In this document: positions 1 to 7,274 of the stretch, piece by piece
How the letters are laid out: each line of letters starts with the position of its first letter
How positions within the stretch are numbered: position 1 is the first letter of the stretch
DNA from: Chloroflexota bacterium
GTDB taxonomy: Bacteria > Chloroflexota > Limnocylindria > Limnocylindrales > Limnocylindraceae
Direction of reading: 5' to 3'
Length of the DNA stretch: 14,450 bases
NCBI GenBank assembly: GCA_009692905.1
Contig: SHYI01000017.1
Span: 1 to 14,450 of the forward strand
The notes under the pieces: generated by a model
The model's input: only the letters and a program-made list of their open reading frames with translations
What the model was told of the DNA's origin: nothing
Database searches by the model: none
Translations under genes and position numbers: made by a program

Positions 1-183
1 GGTCAGAAGATCAACGCTGGCGGCATCATCGTGCGACAGCACGGCACCACCTTCGCCGCAGGGCGTGGCGTTGGCCTGGGCAGCGACTACACCATCTACG
101 CAACCATCACCGGCAGGGTGAAGTTCGACCACGCGTCGCGCACGAAGAAGCGCGTCAACGTAGTCGCTTCACCAGACGCCTAG
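1..183 (+). CDS. rpmA: 50S ribosomal protein L27, 3' end only
   Basis: Frame 1 is open from the window edge to a TAG at 181-183 and gives 60 residues of bL27. The visible part starts GQKINAGGIIVRQHGT and continues with a GxxVGxGxDYT-like stretch and a VKFDH segment, all in the family order. L27 is a large-subunit protein whose N-terminal tail (missing here) reaches toward the peptidyl-transferase centre. Roughly 25 N-terminal residues lie upstream of the window, judging from the usual 85-95 residue length. The last residues (VVASPDA) form a short non-conserved tail. rpmE follows after 10 bases, so both are probably on one transcript. rplU (L21) usually precedes rpmA, but that cannot be seen here. 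Confidence 0.95.
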   Translation, partial: GQKINAGGIIVRQHGTTFAAGRGVGLGSDYTIYATITGRVKFDHASRTKKRVNVVASPDA

Positions 184-193
184 AGAGTCGCTG

Positions 194-403
194 ATGAAGC
201 CAGAGATTCATCCCAAGTACAACACCATCGAAATTACGTGCCTCGCATGCAGCACGAAGTTCTCGATCGGCTCGACGCGAACCAGCGAGCTCAAGACGGA
301 GGTCTGCTCAAACTGCCACCCGTTCTTTACGGGGAAGCAGCTGATTCTCGACACGGCCGGTCAGGTCGAGCGCTTCCAGAAGCGCCTCGGTCGCTCGCGC
401 TGA
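194..403 (+). CDS. rpmE: 50S ribosomal protein L31, zinc-binding (C+) type
   Basis: The 69-residue product begins MKPEIHPKYN, a standard bL31 start. It carries two CxxC pairs, C16/C19 (CLAC) and C38/C41 (CSNC), followed by HPFFTGKQ. These four cysteines mark the zinc-containing paralogue, as opposed to the cysteine-free form induced under zinc limitation. The protein binds the large subunit and helps form bridges to the 30S head. Length and C-terminal shape (VERFQKRLGR) are ordinary. The ATG at 194 is preceded only by a weak purine run (GAGAG, about 183-187). The next gene starts five bases after the stop. The rpmE-DUF1385-prfA-prmC order is a recurring arrangement in Firmicutes and Chloroflexota, which supports the call. 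Confidence 0.96.
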   Translation: MKPEIHPKYNTIEITCLACSTKFSIGSTRTSELKTEVCSNCHPFFTGKQLILDTAGQVERFQKRLGRSR

Positions 404-408
404 TCTCC

Positions 409-1443
409 ATGCGGCGCCGACTCGGCGTCGCTGCGCGATTCGCGCAGGATCGCTTCGCTGACATTTCACGAGGGCTACACGCCGTATCTCTGAGCGCGCG
501 CCCAACGAGCGGCGCAGCGTATGGCGGCCAGGCGCTGATCGACGGCATTCTGATGCGCGGACCATCACACATTGGCGTTGCGCTACGCACCGTTGATGGC
601 GGCATCGCCGTAACCGCAGAACCAATTGCCACCGGACCGATTCGTCGACGCCTCACGCGCATCCCAATTCTGCGTGGCGCTGTTGTTCTCTGGGAGACAC
701 TCGCACTTGGCAGCCGCTGGCTGCTGCGCAGCGCCGACGTGTCGGCGGGTGATGAGGAGCGATCAACTGGCGGCACCGGTTCAATGATCGCAACACTCGC
801 GGTCACGCTTCTGATTGCCGTGGTGATCTTTAATGTGCTCCCAGCAATCGCCGCGTCAGCAATCGTGAACGCACTCGGTCTTACCGAGCTGCTGATTGAG
901 CGAGCAATTGACGGACTCTTGCAGGTGGGGATCCTTCTTGGATACCTCGCAGCAGTTGGCCGCAGCAGCGATGTGGACCGCACGTATCGCTATCACGGCG
1001 CAGAGCATCGCGCGATTCACGCGCTTGAGAACGGTGAGCCGCTCACACGCGAGGCGCTTTCGCGCTGGCCAACGGCACACCCACGCTGCGGCACCGAGTT
1101 CCTTGTTGTCGTCATTCTGGTGAGCATTGTCAGCTTCTCGCTGGTCGGTCGACTCGATCCGATCCCAACGGTGATCAGCCGCATTGCAGGGATTCCGCTC
1201 GTTGCCGGTCTCGCCTATGAGATTCTTCGACTCCTGGGTCGCTATCGAACGAACCTGATTGCCCGCGCGTTGGCGGCACCGGGGATTGCCGTACAGCGCA
1301 TCACCACGCGACGACCCGACGACGGCATGCACGACATTGCGATCGTTGCACTGGCCGCGGCGATTGAAGCGGAGGGTGGCGTTGTGCCGAGCGGCTCAGA
1401 GCTACCAACCTCCCGTGCGCTGCAGCCGCTGAAGGTGACCTGA
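409..1443 (+). CDS. DUF1385 (YqhQ-like) polytopic membrane protein
   Basis: This 344-residue protein of unknown biochemical function has the hallmarks of the DUF1385 family. They are [15 protein letters not shown] at about 38-52, HGAEH at 196-200 within a [17 protein letters not shown] block, and a HPRCGTEF motif at 224-231. Hydrophobic segments lie near 126-148, 169-184, 231-247 and 259-275. The conserved His, Glu and Cys residues have prompted guesses of metal binding, but no reaction is established. I chose the ATG at 409 because it lies five bases after the rpmE stop and leaves a short leader before the conserved block. An in-frame ATG at 238 would overlap nearly all of rpmE and encodes no family-like sequence. 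The stop overlaps the prfA start by one base (TGATG), implying translational coupling. Confidence 0.9.
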   Translation: MRRRLGVAARFAQDRFADISRGLHAVSLSARPTSGAAYGGQALIDGILMRGPSHIGVALRTVDGGIAVTAEPIATGPIRRRLTRIPILRGAVVLWETLALGSRWLLRSADVSAGDEERSTGGTGSMIATLAVTLLIAVVIFNVLPAIAASAIVNALGLTELLIERAIDGLLQVGILLGYLAAVGRSSDVDRTYRYHGAEHRAIHALENGEPLTREALSRWPTAHPRCGTEFLVVVILVSIVSFSLVGRLDPIPTVISRIAGIPLVAGLAYEILRLLGRYRTNLIARALAAPGIAVQRITTRRPDDGMHDIAIVALAAAIEAEGGVVPSGSELPTSRALQPLKVT

Positions 1444-2525
1444 TGGCTGACGTGGTGCAACTCAACGCGCGACTCGCGGCGGCGCTCAAGGCGCGCGCCG
1501 AGCTTGAGGCGCAGCTGACACTTCCTGAGGTGCTTGCCGACCACACCGCCCTTGCTCGCATTGGGCGCGAGTTGTCGCGCACCGCACCGCTCGCCGAGGC
1601 GGGCGAGGCCCTCACCGCCGCTCGGCTCCGCGTGACCGATTCACGCTCCCTTGAGGCGGATCCAGGGGCCGACGCGGAGATGCGTGAGCTCGCCGCCACC
1701 GACCGCGCCGAGGCCGAGGCGATTGAACGCGACATCCTTGAGAGCCTTCCAGGCCTCCTCCTTGAGCCTGATCCGAACGATGGCCGAGACCTGCTGATCG
1801 AGGTGCGTCCTGGCGCTGGCGGCGACGAGGCCGGCATCTTCGCTGGTGAGCTCTTCCGCGCCTACCTACGCTACGCCGAACGCCAGGGGTGGAAGAGCGA
1901 GGTTGATGTGATCAGCGAAACCGGCGTTGGCGGGATTCGCGAAGGGGTGATGGAGGTCTCTGGCGACGGCGCATGGGCCGCCTTTAAGTGGGAGTCGGGC
2001 GTGCATCGCATTCAGCGCGTCCCCGCAACGGAGTCAGCCGGGCGCATTCACACCAGCACCGCCACCGTTGTGGTGCTTCCAGTGGTGACCGCTGTTGATC
2101 TCGTGATTCCCGAAAACGATATTCGCATTGACGTGAAGCGCGCGTCGGGGAACGGCGGACAAGGGGTGAACACCACCGACTCCGCGGTGCGCATCACGCA
2201 CATTCCGAGCGGCATCGTGGTGGAGATGCAGGACGAGCGCAGCCAGCTGCGCAACAAAGAGAAGGGGATGGCGATTCTGCGCAGCCGCATTATCGCCGCC
2301 GAAGAGGAGCGTAAGCGCGCCGCCGACTCCAAGGCGCGCAAGGCGCTGATCGGCAGTGGTGATCGCAGCGAGAAGATTCGTACGTATAACGGGCCACAGA
2401 ATCGGGTCACCGACCACCGCATCGGCTTCGACAAGTTTGATGTGCCCGGCATTCTCGGTGGCGACCTCGCCCCATTCCATGAAGCACTCGCCGCCGCTGA
2501 GCAGGCGGCACGACTGGCGGAATGA
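1443..2525 (+). CDS. prfA: Peptide chain release factor 1 (RF1)
   Basis: RF1 recognises UAA and UAG in the ribosomal A site and triggers peptidyl-tRNA hydrolysis. The product is 360 residues, the normal family length. The codon-recognition tripeptide PAT is at 194-196 in [13 protein letters not shown]2 would carry SPF. The catalytic GGQ is at 238-240, inside [19 protein letters not shown]240 is the expected methylation target of PrmC, encoded immediately downstream. The residues flanking GGQ (N before, G after) differ from the common GAGGQHVN. The N-terminal helical domain (about 1-100) is Ala/Glu rich. The ATG at 1443 overlaps the upstream stop by one base. The gene ends in ATGATGA, which contains both possible prmC starts, so RF1 and its modifying enzyme are made together. 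Confidence 0.97.
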   Translation: MADVVQLNARLAAALKARAELEAQLTLPEVLADHTALARIGRELSRTAPLAEAGEALTAARLRVTDSRSLEADPGADAEMRELAATDRAEAEAIERDILESLPGLLLEPDPNDGRDLLIEVRPGAGGDEAGIFAGELFRAYLRYAERQGWKSEVDVISETGVGGIREGVMEVSGDGAWAAFKWESGVHRIQRVPATESAGRIHTSTATVVVLPVVTAVDLVIPENDIRIDVKRASGNGGQGVNTTDSAVRITHIPSGIVVEMQDERSQLRNKEKGMAILRSRIIAAEEERKRAADSKARKALIGSGDRSEKIRTYNGPQNRVTDHRIGFDKFDVPGILGGDLAPFHEALAAAEQAARLAE

Positions 2526-3625
2526 TGAGCGAAGAGCAGATCGCCAGTCGACCAGTAGTAGAGCGCGAGGCCGATGGCCCCACACTCCTTCGCGAAGCAA
2601 CGCTGCAGCTTGAGGCGGCGGGAAGCCCAACACCGCGTCTTGATGCCGAGACGTTGCTCGCAGCACTGCTCGGCACCCGCGTTGCCACACTGCGTACCGC
2701 CGTTGCTGCAGGGTTTCCACTCCCACTCCCAGCGCTCAGCGAACTCCCAGAGCCGGAGCCGCTGAGCGATCAACATCCACAACTCGCCGATGCGTTGCGC
2801 ATCGCGCGCAGCGCTCTTCTCGCCGGCGACGCGCCATCTGCGCTCGCCGCACTGGTGCAGGAACGCTCAACAGGTCGACCGATCAGTCACCTCACTGGGC
2901 GTCGTGGATTCCGCAGGCTCGAGCTGCTCGTCACGCCGGACGTGCTGGACCCGCGACCAGAGAGCGAACTGATCATTGAGACGGCACTCGCCTTCCTCAC
3001 CGACCGCGTTGCCGCCGACCGTGCACTCGGCCGTGCGCCCCATCCACTCAACGCCGCCGAGATCGGCACCGGCAGTGGCGCACTCGCCGTGACGCTCGCC
3101 GACGAATCACCAGTGCCCCTGCGTCTCATTGCCACCGACATCTCTGGCGATGCGTTGATGGTGGCGCGCGCGAATGCGTTGCGTTGTGGTGTTGCGTCGC
3201 GCATCACCTTCATGCAGGGCGATCTCGCGGAGCCGCTCCTCGCTGCGCGTGCACCCGGCGATCCAGCGCACCTCGATCTCCTGATCGCCAACCTGCCATA
3301 TGTGCCAACCGCCGATGTTGATGCGGCGAAGGCCGCCGCCAGCATTCGCGACCTGGCGCCACGCGACCTGGCGCGCCTCGGCATTGCCGCAGAGCCGCGC
3401 CTCGCACTCGATGGCGGCGGTGATGGGCTGGAACTGATTCGCCGACTTATCGCCGAGCTGCCGCGCCTGCTGCGCCCAGGCGGCGCCGCACTCCTTGAAT
3501 TCGGTGACGGTCAGGGCGACGACGTTGCGCGTCTTGCCGATGGCCTCGGCATCGGTTGGCGCGTGGCCATTCGCGGCGACCTCTCGGGTCGCGACCGCAT
3601 GGCTGAAATTCGTCGGAGTGGGTAA
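2522..3625 (+). CDS. prmC: Release factor glutamine methyltransferase PrmC
   Basis: PrmC transfers a methyl group from S-adenosylmethionine to the GGQ glutamine of release factors. At 367 residues it is about 80 longer than usual. The extra length is in the N-terminal domain: a Pro/Glu-rich stretch and an added Ala-rich segment fall between about 60 and 110. The linker signature [13 protein letters not shown] is recognisable. The SAM-binding loop EIGTGSG is at 180-186. The C-terminal part has [19 protein letters not shown] and ends with a GDLSGRDR motif typical of the family. The motif normally read as NPPY is NLPY here (257-260). NLPY is usual in KsgA-type rRNA methylases, but all other features and the position after prfA fit PrmC. 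ATG codons at 2522 and 2525 are both possible; they overlap the prfA stop by four bases or one. Confidence 0.92.
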   Translation: MMSEEQIASRPVVEREADGPTLLREATLQLEAAGSPTPRLDAETLLAALLGTRVATLRTAVAAGFPLPLPALSELPEPEPLSDQHPQLADALRIARSALLAGDAPSALAALVQERSTGRPISHLTGRRGFRRLELLVTPDVLDPRPESELIIETALAFLTDRVAADRALGRAPHPLNAAEIGTGSGALAVTLADESPVPLRLIATDISGDALMVARANALRCGVASRITFMQGDLAEPLLAARAPGDPAHLDLLIANLPYVPTADVDAAKAAASIRDLAPRDLARLGIAAEPRLALDGGGDGLELIRRLIAELPRLLRPGGAALLEFGDGQGDDVARLADGLGIGWRVAIRGDLSGRDRMAEIRRSG

Positions 3626-3631
3626 CGCGTC

Positions 3632-4498
3632 ATGGCGGTGAAACCTGCGTTCCCAATCCGACTCCTCGTTATGGATCTCGATGGCACGCTGCTGCCACAC
3701 GACGGCGTGATTGCCGAGCGCACCATTGATGCGATTCGTGCGGCGCGCGCCAAGGGGGTGATCGCCACCATCTCGTCGGGGCGCAATGTGCCGTCAATCA
3801 TCGAGTACGCGCATCAGATCGGTCTCGACGGTCCACTGATCGGCATGCAGGGGGCGATCGCGCGCGAGATCCCGGCGAAGGGCGAGGCTGGCTCGGGGCG
3901 CATGATCCGGCACTTCCCCTTCCCCGCCCACCTCGGGGCCAAAGCAGTCGCCTGGTGCCGCGAGAACAACCTCTGGGGACACGCCGTGATTCGCGATGAC
4001 CTGCGCTTCGATGTTCGAGATCCCCATGTGCGCCAGTACGAGGCTTGGCTGAAGGGGGATGCCCTGAAACGCCTCGGCACGGTTCCAGACCTTATTGGCT
4101 ACCTTACCGAGCGCAAGCTGCACCTCTCCAAGGTGGTCGCCCACGCTCCCGAGGGGCATGTCGACGGGATCCTCAATCGCGCTCGGGCCACCTTCGCCGG
4201 AGAGCTCGATGTGACCATCAGCCACCCCGAATACCTGGAGTTCACCGCCCCTGGGGTCAATAAGGGAACCGCCCTCCGCTGGCTCGCTCGACGCCTCAAA
4301 ATCCCACTTGGCCAGGTGATGGCCATCGGCGACCAGTACAACGACCTAGAGATGCTCGACGTCGCCGGGCACGGGGTGGCGATGGCCGGGGCCCCCGGCC
4401 CAGTGCGGGCCGTGGCGCAATATGAGGCACCCCGCTGTGAAGAGGACGGCGTAGCGCGCATGATTGAGCGCCTGATCCTCGGATCAGCGGGAGAATAG
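3632..4498 (+). CDS. Cof-type HAD-IIB family phosphatase
   Basis: This 288-residue cytosolic hydrolase belongs to the haloacid-dehalogenase superfamily, Cof/YidA-like branch. Motif I is MDLDGT with nucleophile D15 and acid D17. Motif II is TISSGR near 47-52, motif III is NKGTAL with K211, and motif IV is GDQYNDLEML with D234 and D238. The long region between motifs II and III is the alpha/beta C2 cap that defines the IIB subgroup. Relatives dephosphorylate sugar phosphates, pyridoxal phosphate or nucleotides; the substrate cannot be read from sequence. Translation starts six bases after prmC, with GGAG at 3615-3618 upstream. In Firmicutes a Sua5/YwlC gene often sits between prmC and glyA, so this gene occupies a different slot-filler. 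GGG supplies 12 of its 30 glycine codons, more than in most neighbours. Confidence 0.9.
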   Translation: MAVKPAFPIRLLVMDLDGTLLPHDGVIAERTIDAIRAARAKGVIATISSGRNVPSIIEYAHQIGLDGPLIGMQGAIAREIPAKGEAGSGRMIRHFPFPAHLGAKAVAWCRENNLWGHAVIRDDLRFDVRDPHVRQYEAWLKGDALKRLGTVPDLIGYLTERKLHLSKVVAHAPEGHVDGILNRARATFAGELDVTISHPEYLEFTAPGVNKGTALRWLARRLKIPLGQVMAIGDQYNDLEMLDVAGHGVAMAGAPGPVRAVAQYEAPRCEEDGVARMIERLILGSAGE

Positions 4499-4540
4499 GG
4501 GTCACGCACCCGTAGTGGGGCAGAGGAGAGGGAGGGGACC
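4499..4540 (+). promoter_or_regulatory. glyA leader with purine-rich ribosome binding site
   Basis: This 42-base gap separates the HAD gene from glyA. It holds a long purine run (about 4520-4538) including GGGAGGGG that ends three bases before the ATG, an unusually rich Shine-Dalgarno region. A small GGGT/ACCC stem (4499-4502 with 4508-4511, five-base loop) is present but too weak to call a terminator. I see no clear -35/-10 pair. The gap is too short for a known riboswitch class. Confidence 0.55.
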
Positions 4541-5842
4541 ATGAGCAACGCCGCACACGATCCGTTGATGAACCTAAGCCTTCGCAAGGTTGACCCTGAG
4601 CTCGACGCCATCTTTGTCAAAGAAGCTGTGCGCCAGCGCGACCACATTGAGCTGATCGCCTCCGAGAACTACACCTACTCCGCAGTGCGCGAAGCGCAGG
4701 GCTCCATCCTCACCAACAAGTATGCTGAGGGTCTCCCAGGGAAGCGCTACTACGCCGGTTGTGAATTTGTCGACGAGGCGGAGAACCTTGCGCGCAGCCG
4801 CGCACTGGAACTCTTTGTTGGCAGCGAGCATGTCAACGTGCAGCCACACTCTGGCGCCTCTGCCAACATCGCAACATTCACCGCATCGATGTCACCGGGC
4901 GACTCATTCGTTGCCATGAGCCTCGACCAGGGCGGACACCTCTCCCACGGTGCATCGGTCAATATTTCAGGGAAGTGGTTCAAGCCAACCTTCTACGGCG
5001 TTCGTGCCGAAGACGGTCTAGTGGATTGGGATGCGGTACAGCGCGCTGTTGATGAAGCGAAGCCGAAGGTTGTCATCGCCGGTGCATCGGCGTATCCGCG
5101 CGTACTCGATTTTGAAAAGTTTGCGGCCATCGCACATGCAGCAGGGGCGAAGCTGATGGTCGACATGGCGCACATCTCAGGAGTCGTTGCGGCAGGGCTA
5201 CACCCGAGCCCATTCCCGCACGCCGACTACGTCACCACCACCACACACAAGACGCTGCGCGGACCGCGCGGCGGCATGATCTTTGCGCGAGCAGACGAAG
5301 CGGCTGCCATTGACCGAGCAGTATTCCCAGGCAATCAAGGTGGGCCACTCATGCACGTGATCGCCGCAAAGGCGGTCGCCTACAAGTTGGCGTTGCAGCC
5401 TGAATTCCGTGCGTATATGCAGCGCACACTCGACAACGCGAAGGCGCTCGCCGCAGCGCTCGCCGCTCGCGGATTCGGCGTGATCACCGGCGGTACGGAC
5501 ATCCACCTGATCTTGTGCGACGTGACGCCGCTTGGCGTGACGGGCAAGGAGGCTACGGCTGCATTGGAAGCGGTAGGCGTGACGATTAACAAGAACAGCA
5601 TTCCAGGTGAGACGCGCTCGCCGATGGTGACGAGCGGCGTTCGCTACGGCACGCCAGCCGCAACCACGCGCGGCATGGGGCTCGCGGAGATGGAACAGAT
5701 TGCACAGTGGTCTGTTGAGGCGATCGCCGCGCGCGAGGATGCGACCAAGCTCGAGCAGATTCGTCGCGAGGTAGTAAAGGTCGCCCAGCAATTCCCAGTC
5801 CCCGGTAACGATGCTGCGGAGCTAGCGGCCCGCGAGAGCTAA
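4541..5842 (+). CDS. glyA: Serine hydroxymethyltransferase
   Basis: GlyA is a cytosolic PLP enzyme that interconverts serine and glycine while charging tetrahydrofolate with a one-carbon unit. The 433-residue length is typical. Recognisable blocks in order are IELIASENYTY near 32-42, NKYAEGLPGKRYY near 65-77, QPHSGASAN near 104-112, DMAHISG with D208 and H211 around the cofactor, and TTTTHKTLRGPRGG. K237 in the last block is the expected PLP-binding lysine. The tyrosine pair is followed by AG rather than the common GG, a mild variation. The start is fixed by the strong purine-rich site upstream. The TAA overlaps the next ATG by one base (TAATG). Its location before the atp operon matches Firmicutes-style synteny. 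Confidence 0.97.
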   Translation: MSNAAHDPLMNLSLRKVDPELDAIFVKEAVRQRDHIELIASENYTYSAVREAQGSILTNKYAEGLPGKRYYAGCEFVDEAENLARSRALELFVGSEHVNVQPHSGASANIATFTASMSPGDSFVAMSLDQGGHLSHGASVNISGKWFKPTFYGVRAEDGLVDWDAVQRAVDEAKPKVVIAGASAYPRVLDFEKFAAIAHAAGAKLMVDMAHISGVVAAGLHPSPFPHADYVTTTTHKTLRGPRGGMIFARADEAAAIDRAVFPGNQGGPLMHVIAAKAVAYKLALQPEFRAYMQRTLDNAKALAAALAARGFGVITGGTDIHLILCDVTPLGVTGKEATAALEAVGVTINKNSIPGETRSPMVTSGVRYGTPAATTRGMGLAEMEQIAQWSVEAIAAREDATKLEQIRREVVKVAQQFPVPGNDAAELAARES

Positions 5843-6882
5843 TGGAGAACGCTCCGCTCTATCTCGCGATCGCACTGCTCGCTGCACTTGTCGCACTGGT
5901 CGGCACAAGGGTTGCGCGACAGGTTGCCCTCTCTCTCAACATTGCCGATGCACCAAACGATCGGCGCATCAATACAACCCTGATACCACGCGCTGGCGGC
6001 TTCGCCGTTGCACTCTCCCTCTTCTTGGTTGGTGCGGCGGTGACGATCCTTGCGGCACCACTCGGCCTTACGGGCGGCACCCCACTTCCAACCTCCAGCA
6101 TTGCCGCGCTGCTCTTCGGCACCCTACTCGCTGGCGTTATCGGCCTCGTCGACGACCGCTTCGATCTGCGCGCGCGCTGGCAGCTCGCCGGGCAGCTGGT
6201 GATTGCGGCGGTACCGATCGCGTTCGGCGTGCGGATTGCAATCCTGTCGAATCCATTCGGCGCGGGTGACCTATTGATCCCCGATGCCATTGGGCTCGCC
6301 CTCACCCTCTTCTGGGTTCTCGGCATGCAGAACGCCATGAACTTCATCGATGGGCTCGACGGCCTTTCGGGTGGGATCGCCCTCATCGCTGCGATCACCC
6401 TTGGGGTGATCGCCCTCCCGGCGACCCCCCTCCTCGCCGCCCTCTGCTTCGCCTTAGCGGGCGCGCTCGCCGGCTTCCTGCGGCACAACTTCTACCCCGC
6501 CTCCATCTATATGGGGACGAGCGGGATCCTGGCGGTCGCCTACGCCCTCGCGGTCCTCTCCCTCCTCGGCACCGCCAAGGTTGTCGCCGCGCTGCTCATC
6601 CTGGGGGTGCCCATCATTGATGCCTTCTTCGTCATCGTGGGGCGGCTCCTGGCCGGGCGCTCCCCATATAGTGCCGACAAGACCCACATCCACCAGCGCC
6701 TGATCGACGCGGGGCTCAGCCATCGCGGGGCCGTTCTTGCCCTTTATGGCGTGACCCTCCTCCTCTCCGTTGGGGCGGTTGTGCTGACCGCAAGTGCCGC
6801 CCTGTACGCCTTTGCCGGGCTCCTCGTGGTGCTCGGCGGGGCGATCGTCTGGCTCTCGCGACGAGCGGAGCGCCGTGCATGA
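5842..6882 (+). CDS. WecA/TagO-like polyprenyl-phosphate sugar-1-phosphate transferase
   Basis: This 346-residue, roughly ten-helix membrane protein is of glycosyltransferase family 4 (MraY/WecA/TagO). These enzymes move a sugar-1-phosphate from a UDP-sugar to a polyprenyl phosphate at the cytoplasmic face, starting an envelope polymer. It shows GLVDDRFDLR with D104/D105, NFIDGLDGLSGG with D170/D173, and the late loop DKTHIHQRLIDAGLSHRG, which favours WecA/TagO over MraY. The motif usually written FMGDxGS reads YMGTSGI: T226 replaces the conserved aspartate linked to Mg binding in MraY structures. The substrate is therefore uncertain. The gene overlaps glyA by one base and atpZ by four (ATGA). 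Codon style changes sharply near 6280: GGG encodes 1 of 14 glycines before it and 14 of 22 after it. A functional GT4 enzyme is likely, a lineage-specific variant possible. Confidence 0.88.
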   Translation: MENAPLYLAIALLAALVALVGTRVARQVALSLNIADAPNDRRINTTLIPRAGGFAVALSLFLVGAAVTILAAPLGLTGGTPLPTSSIAALLFGTLLAGVIGLVDDRFDLRARWQLAGQLVIAAVPIAFGVRIAILSNPFGAGDLLIPDAIGLALTLFWVLGMQNAMNFIDGLDGLSGGIALIAAITLGVIALPATPLLAALCFALAGALAGFLRHNFYPASIYMGTSGILAVAYALAVLSLLGTAKVVAALLILGVPIIDAFFVIVGRLLAGRSPYSADKTHIHQRLIDAGLSHRGAVLALYGVTLLLSVGAVVLTASAALYAFAGLLVVLGGAIVWLSRRAERRA

Positions 6883-7274
6883 GCACGCCTAGCCCAGCCC
6901 CAAAAAATGAACGCGAGTTTGGCGACCCTCCGCTAGAATCGCCGCAGATTCCCGATAAGGCTGTTGGCCTGACGTCCGACATCGGCAAGGGTGCGTATCT
7001 CGCCCTCTTCTCGCAGATCGGTATCAGCCTCCTCATCGCGAATCTCGGTGGAGCACTCCTCGGACACTGGATCGACGGTCAGCTCAACAGCGGACCGATC
7101 TTCCTGCTCCTTGGATTCGTCGGAGGCTTCGTCGCCGGCGCGGTGGCCGCAGCACGATTAGTGCAGCGAACGTTGCGCCGCCTTGATGCATTTGATGTTG
7201 CAGCGAAGGTAGCGAAACGAGAACGTGAGGCGCGCGAACGAGACGCCGCACGATTGAAAGGGAGGGTTGAATGA
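6879..7274 (+). CDS. atpZ: AtpZ/AtpI-family ATP synthase accessory membrane protein
   Basis: The 131-residue protein has a soluble N-terminal tail (1-38) and two membrane helices (about 42-63 and 73-94). The loop GHWIDGQLNSGPIF between them matches the AtpZ/ATPase gene 1 family. A highly charged, helix-prone tail (97-131) follows. Family members sit at the head of atp operons. AtpI assists c-ring assembly, and AtpZ of alkaliphilic bacilli has been linked to Mg2+/Ca2+ transport; which role applies here is unknown. It overlaps the preceding transferase and the following atpB by four bases each (ATGA), so its translation is probably coupled to both. No separate AtpI is encoded, so this appears to be the sole accessory protein of the operon. 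Confidence 0.85.
   Translation: MSTPSPAPKNEREFGDPPLESPQIPDKAVGLTSDIGKGAYLALFSQIGISLLIANLGGALLGHWIDGQLNSGPIFLLLGFVGGFVAGAVAAARLVQRTLRRLDAFDVAAKVAKREREARERDAARLKGRVE

Noticed and set aside
238..408. In-frame upstream ATG extending the DUF1385 protein by 57 residues
   Set aside because: It overlaps rpmE almost completely in another frame, and the extra residues show no family-like sequence. The ATG at 409 fits gene spacing and the family layout.
2034..2782. Long minus-strand open frames opposite prfA and prmC, and similar ones opposite other genes
   Set aside because: They are antisense shadows typical of GC-rich coding DNA, with low-complexity Arg/Ser/Ala composition and no recognisable family features. 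The plus strand encodes well-known proteins throughout.
4499..4540. Possible glycine or folate-related riboswitch before glyA
   Set aside because: The 42-base gap is too short for these aptamers, and no conserved core is visible.
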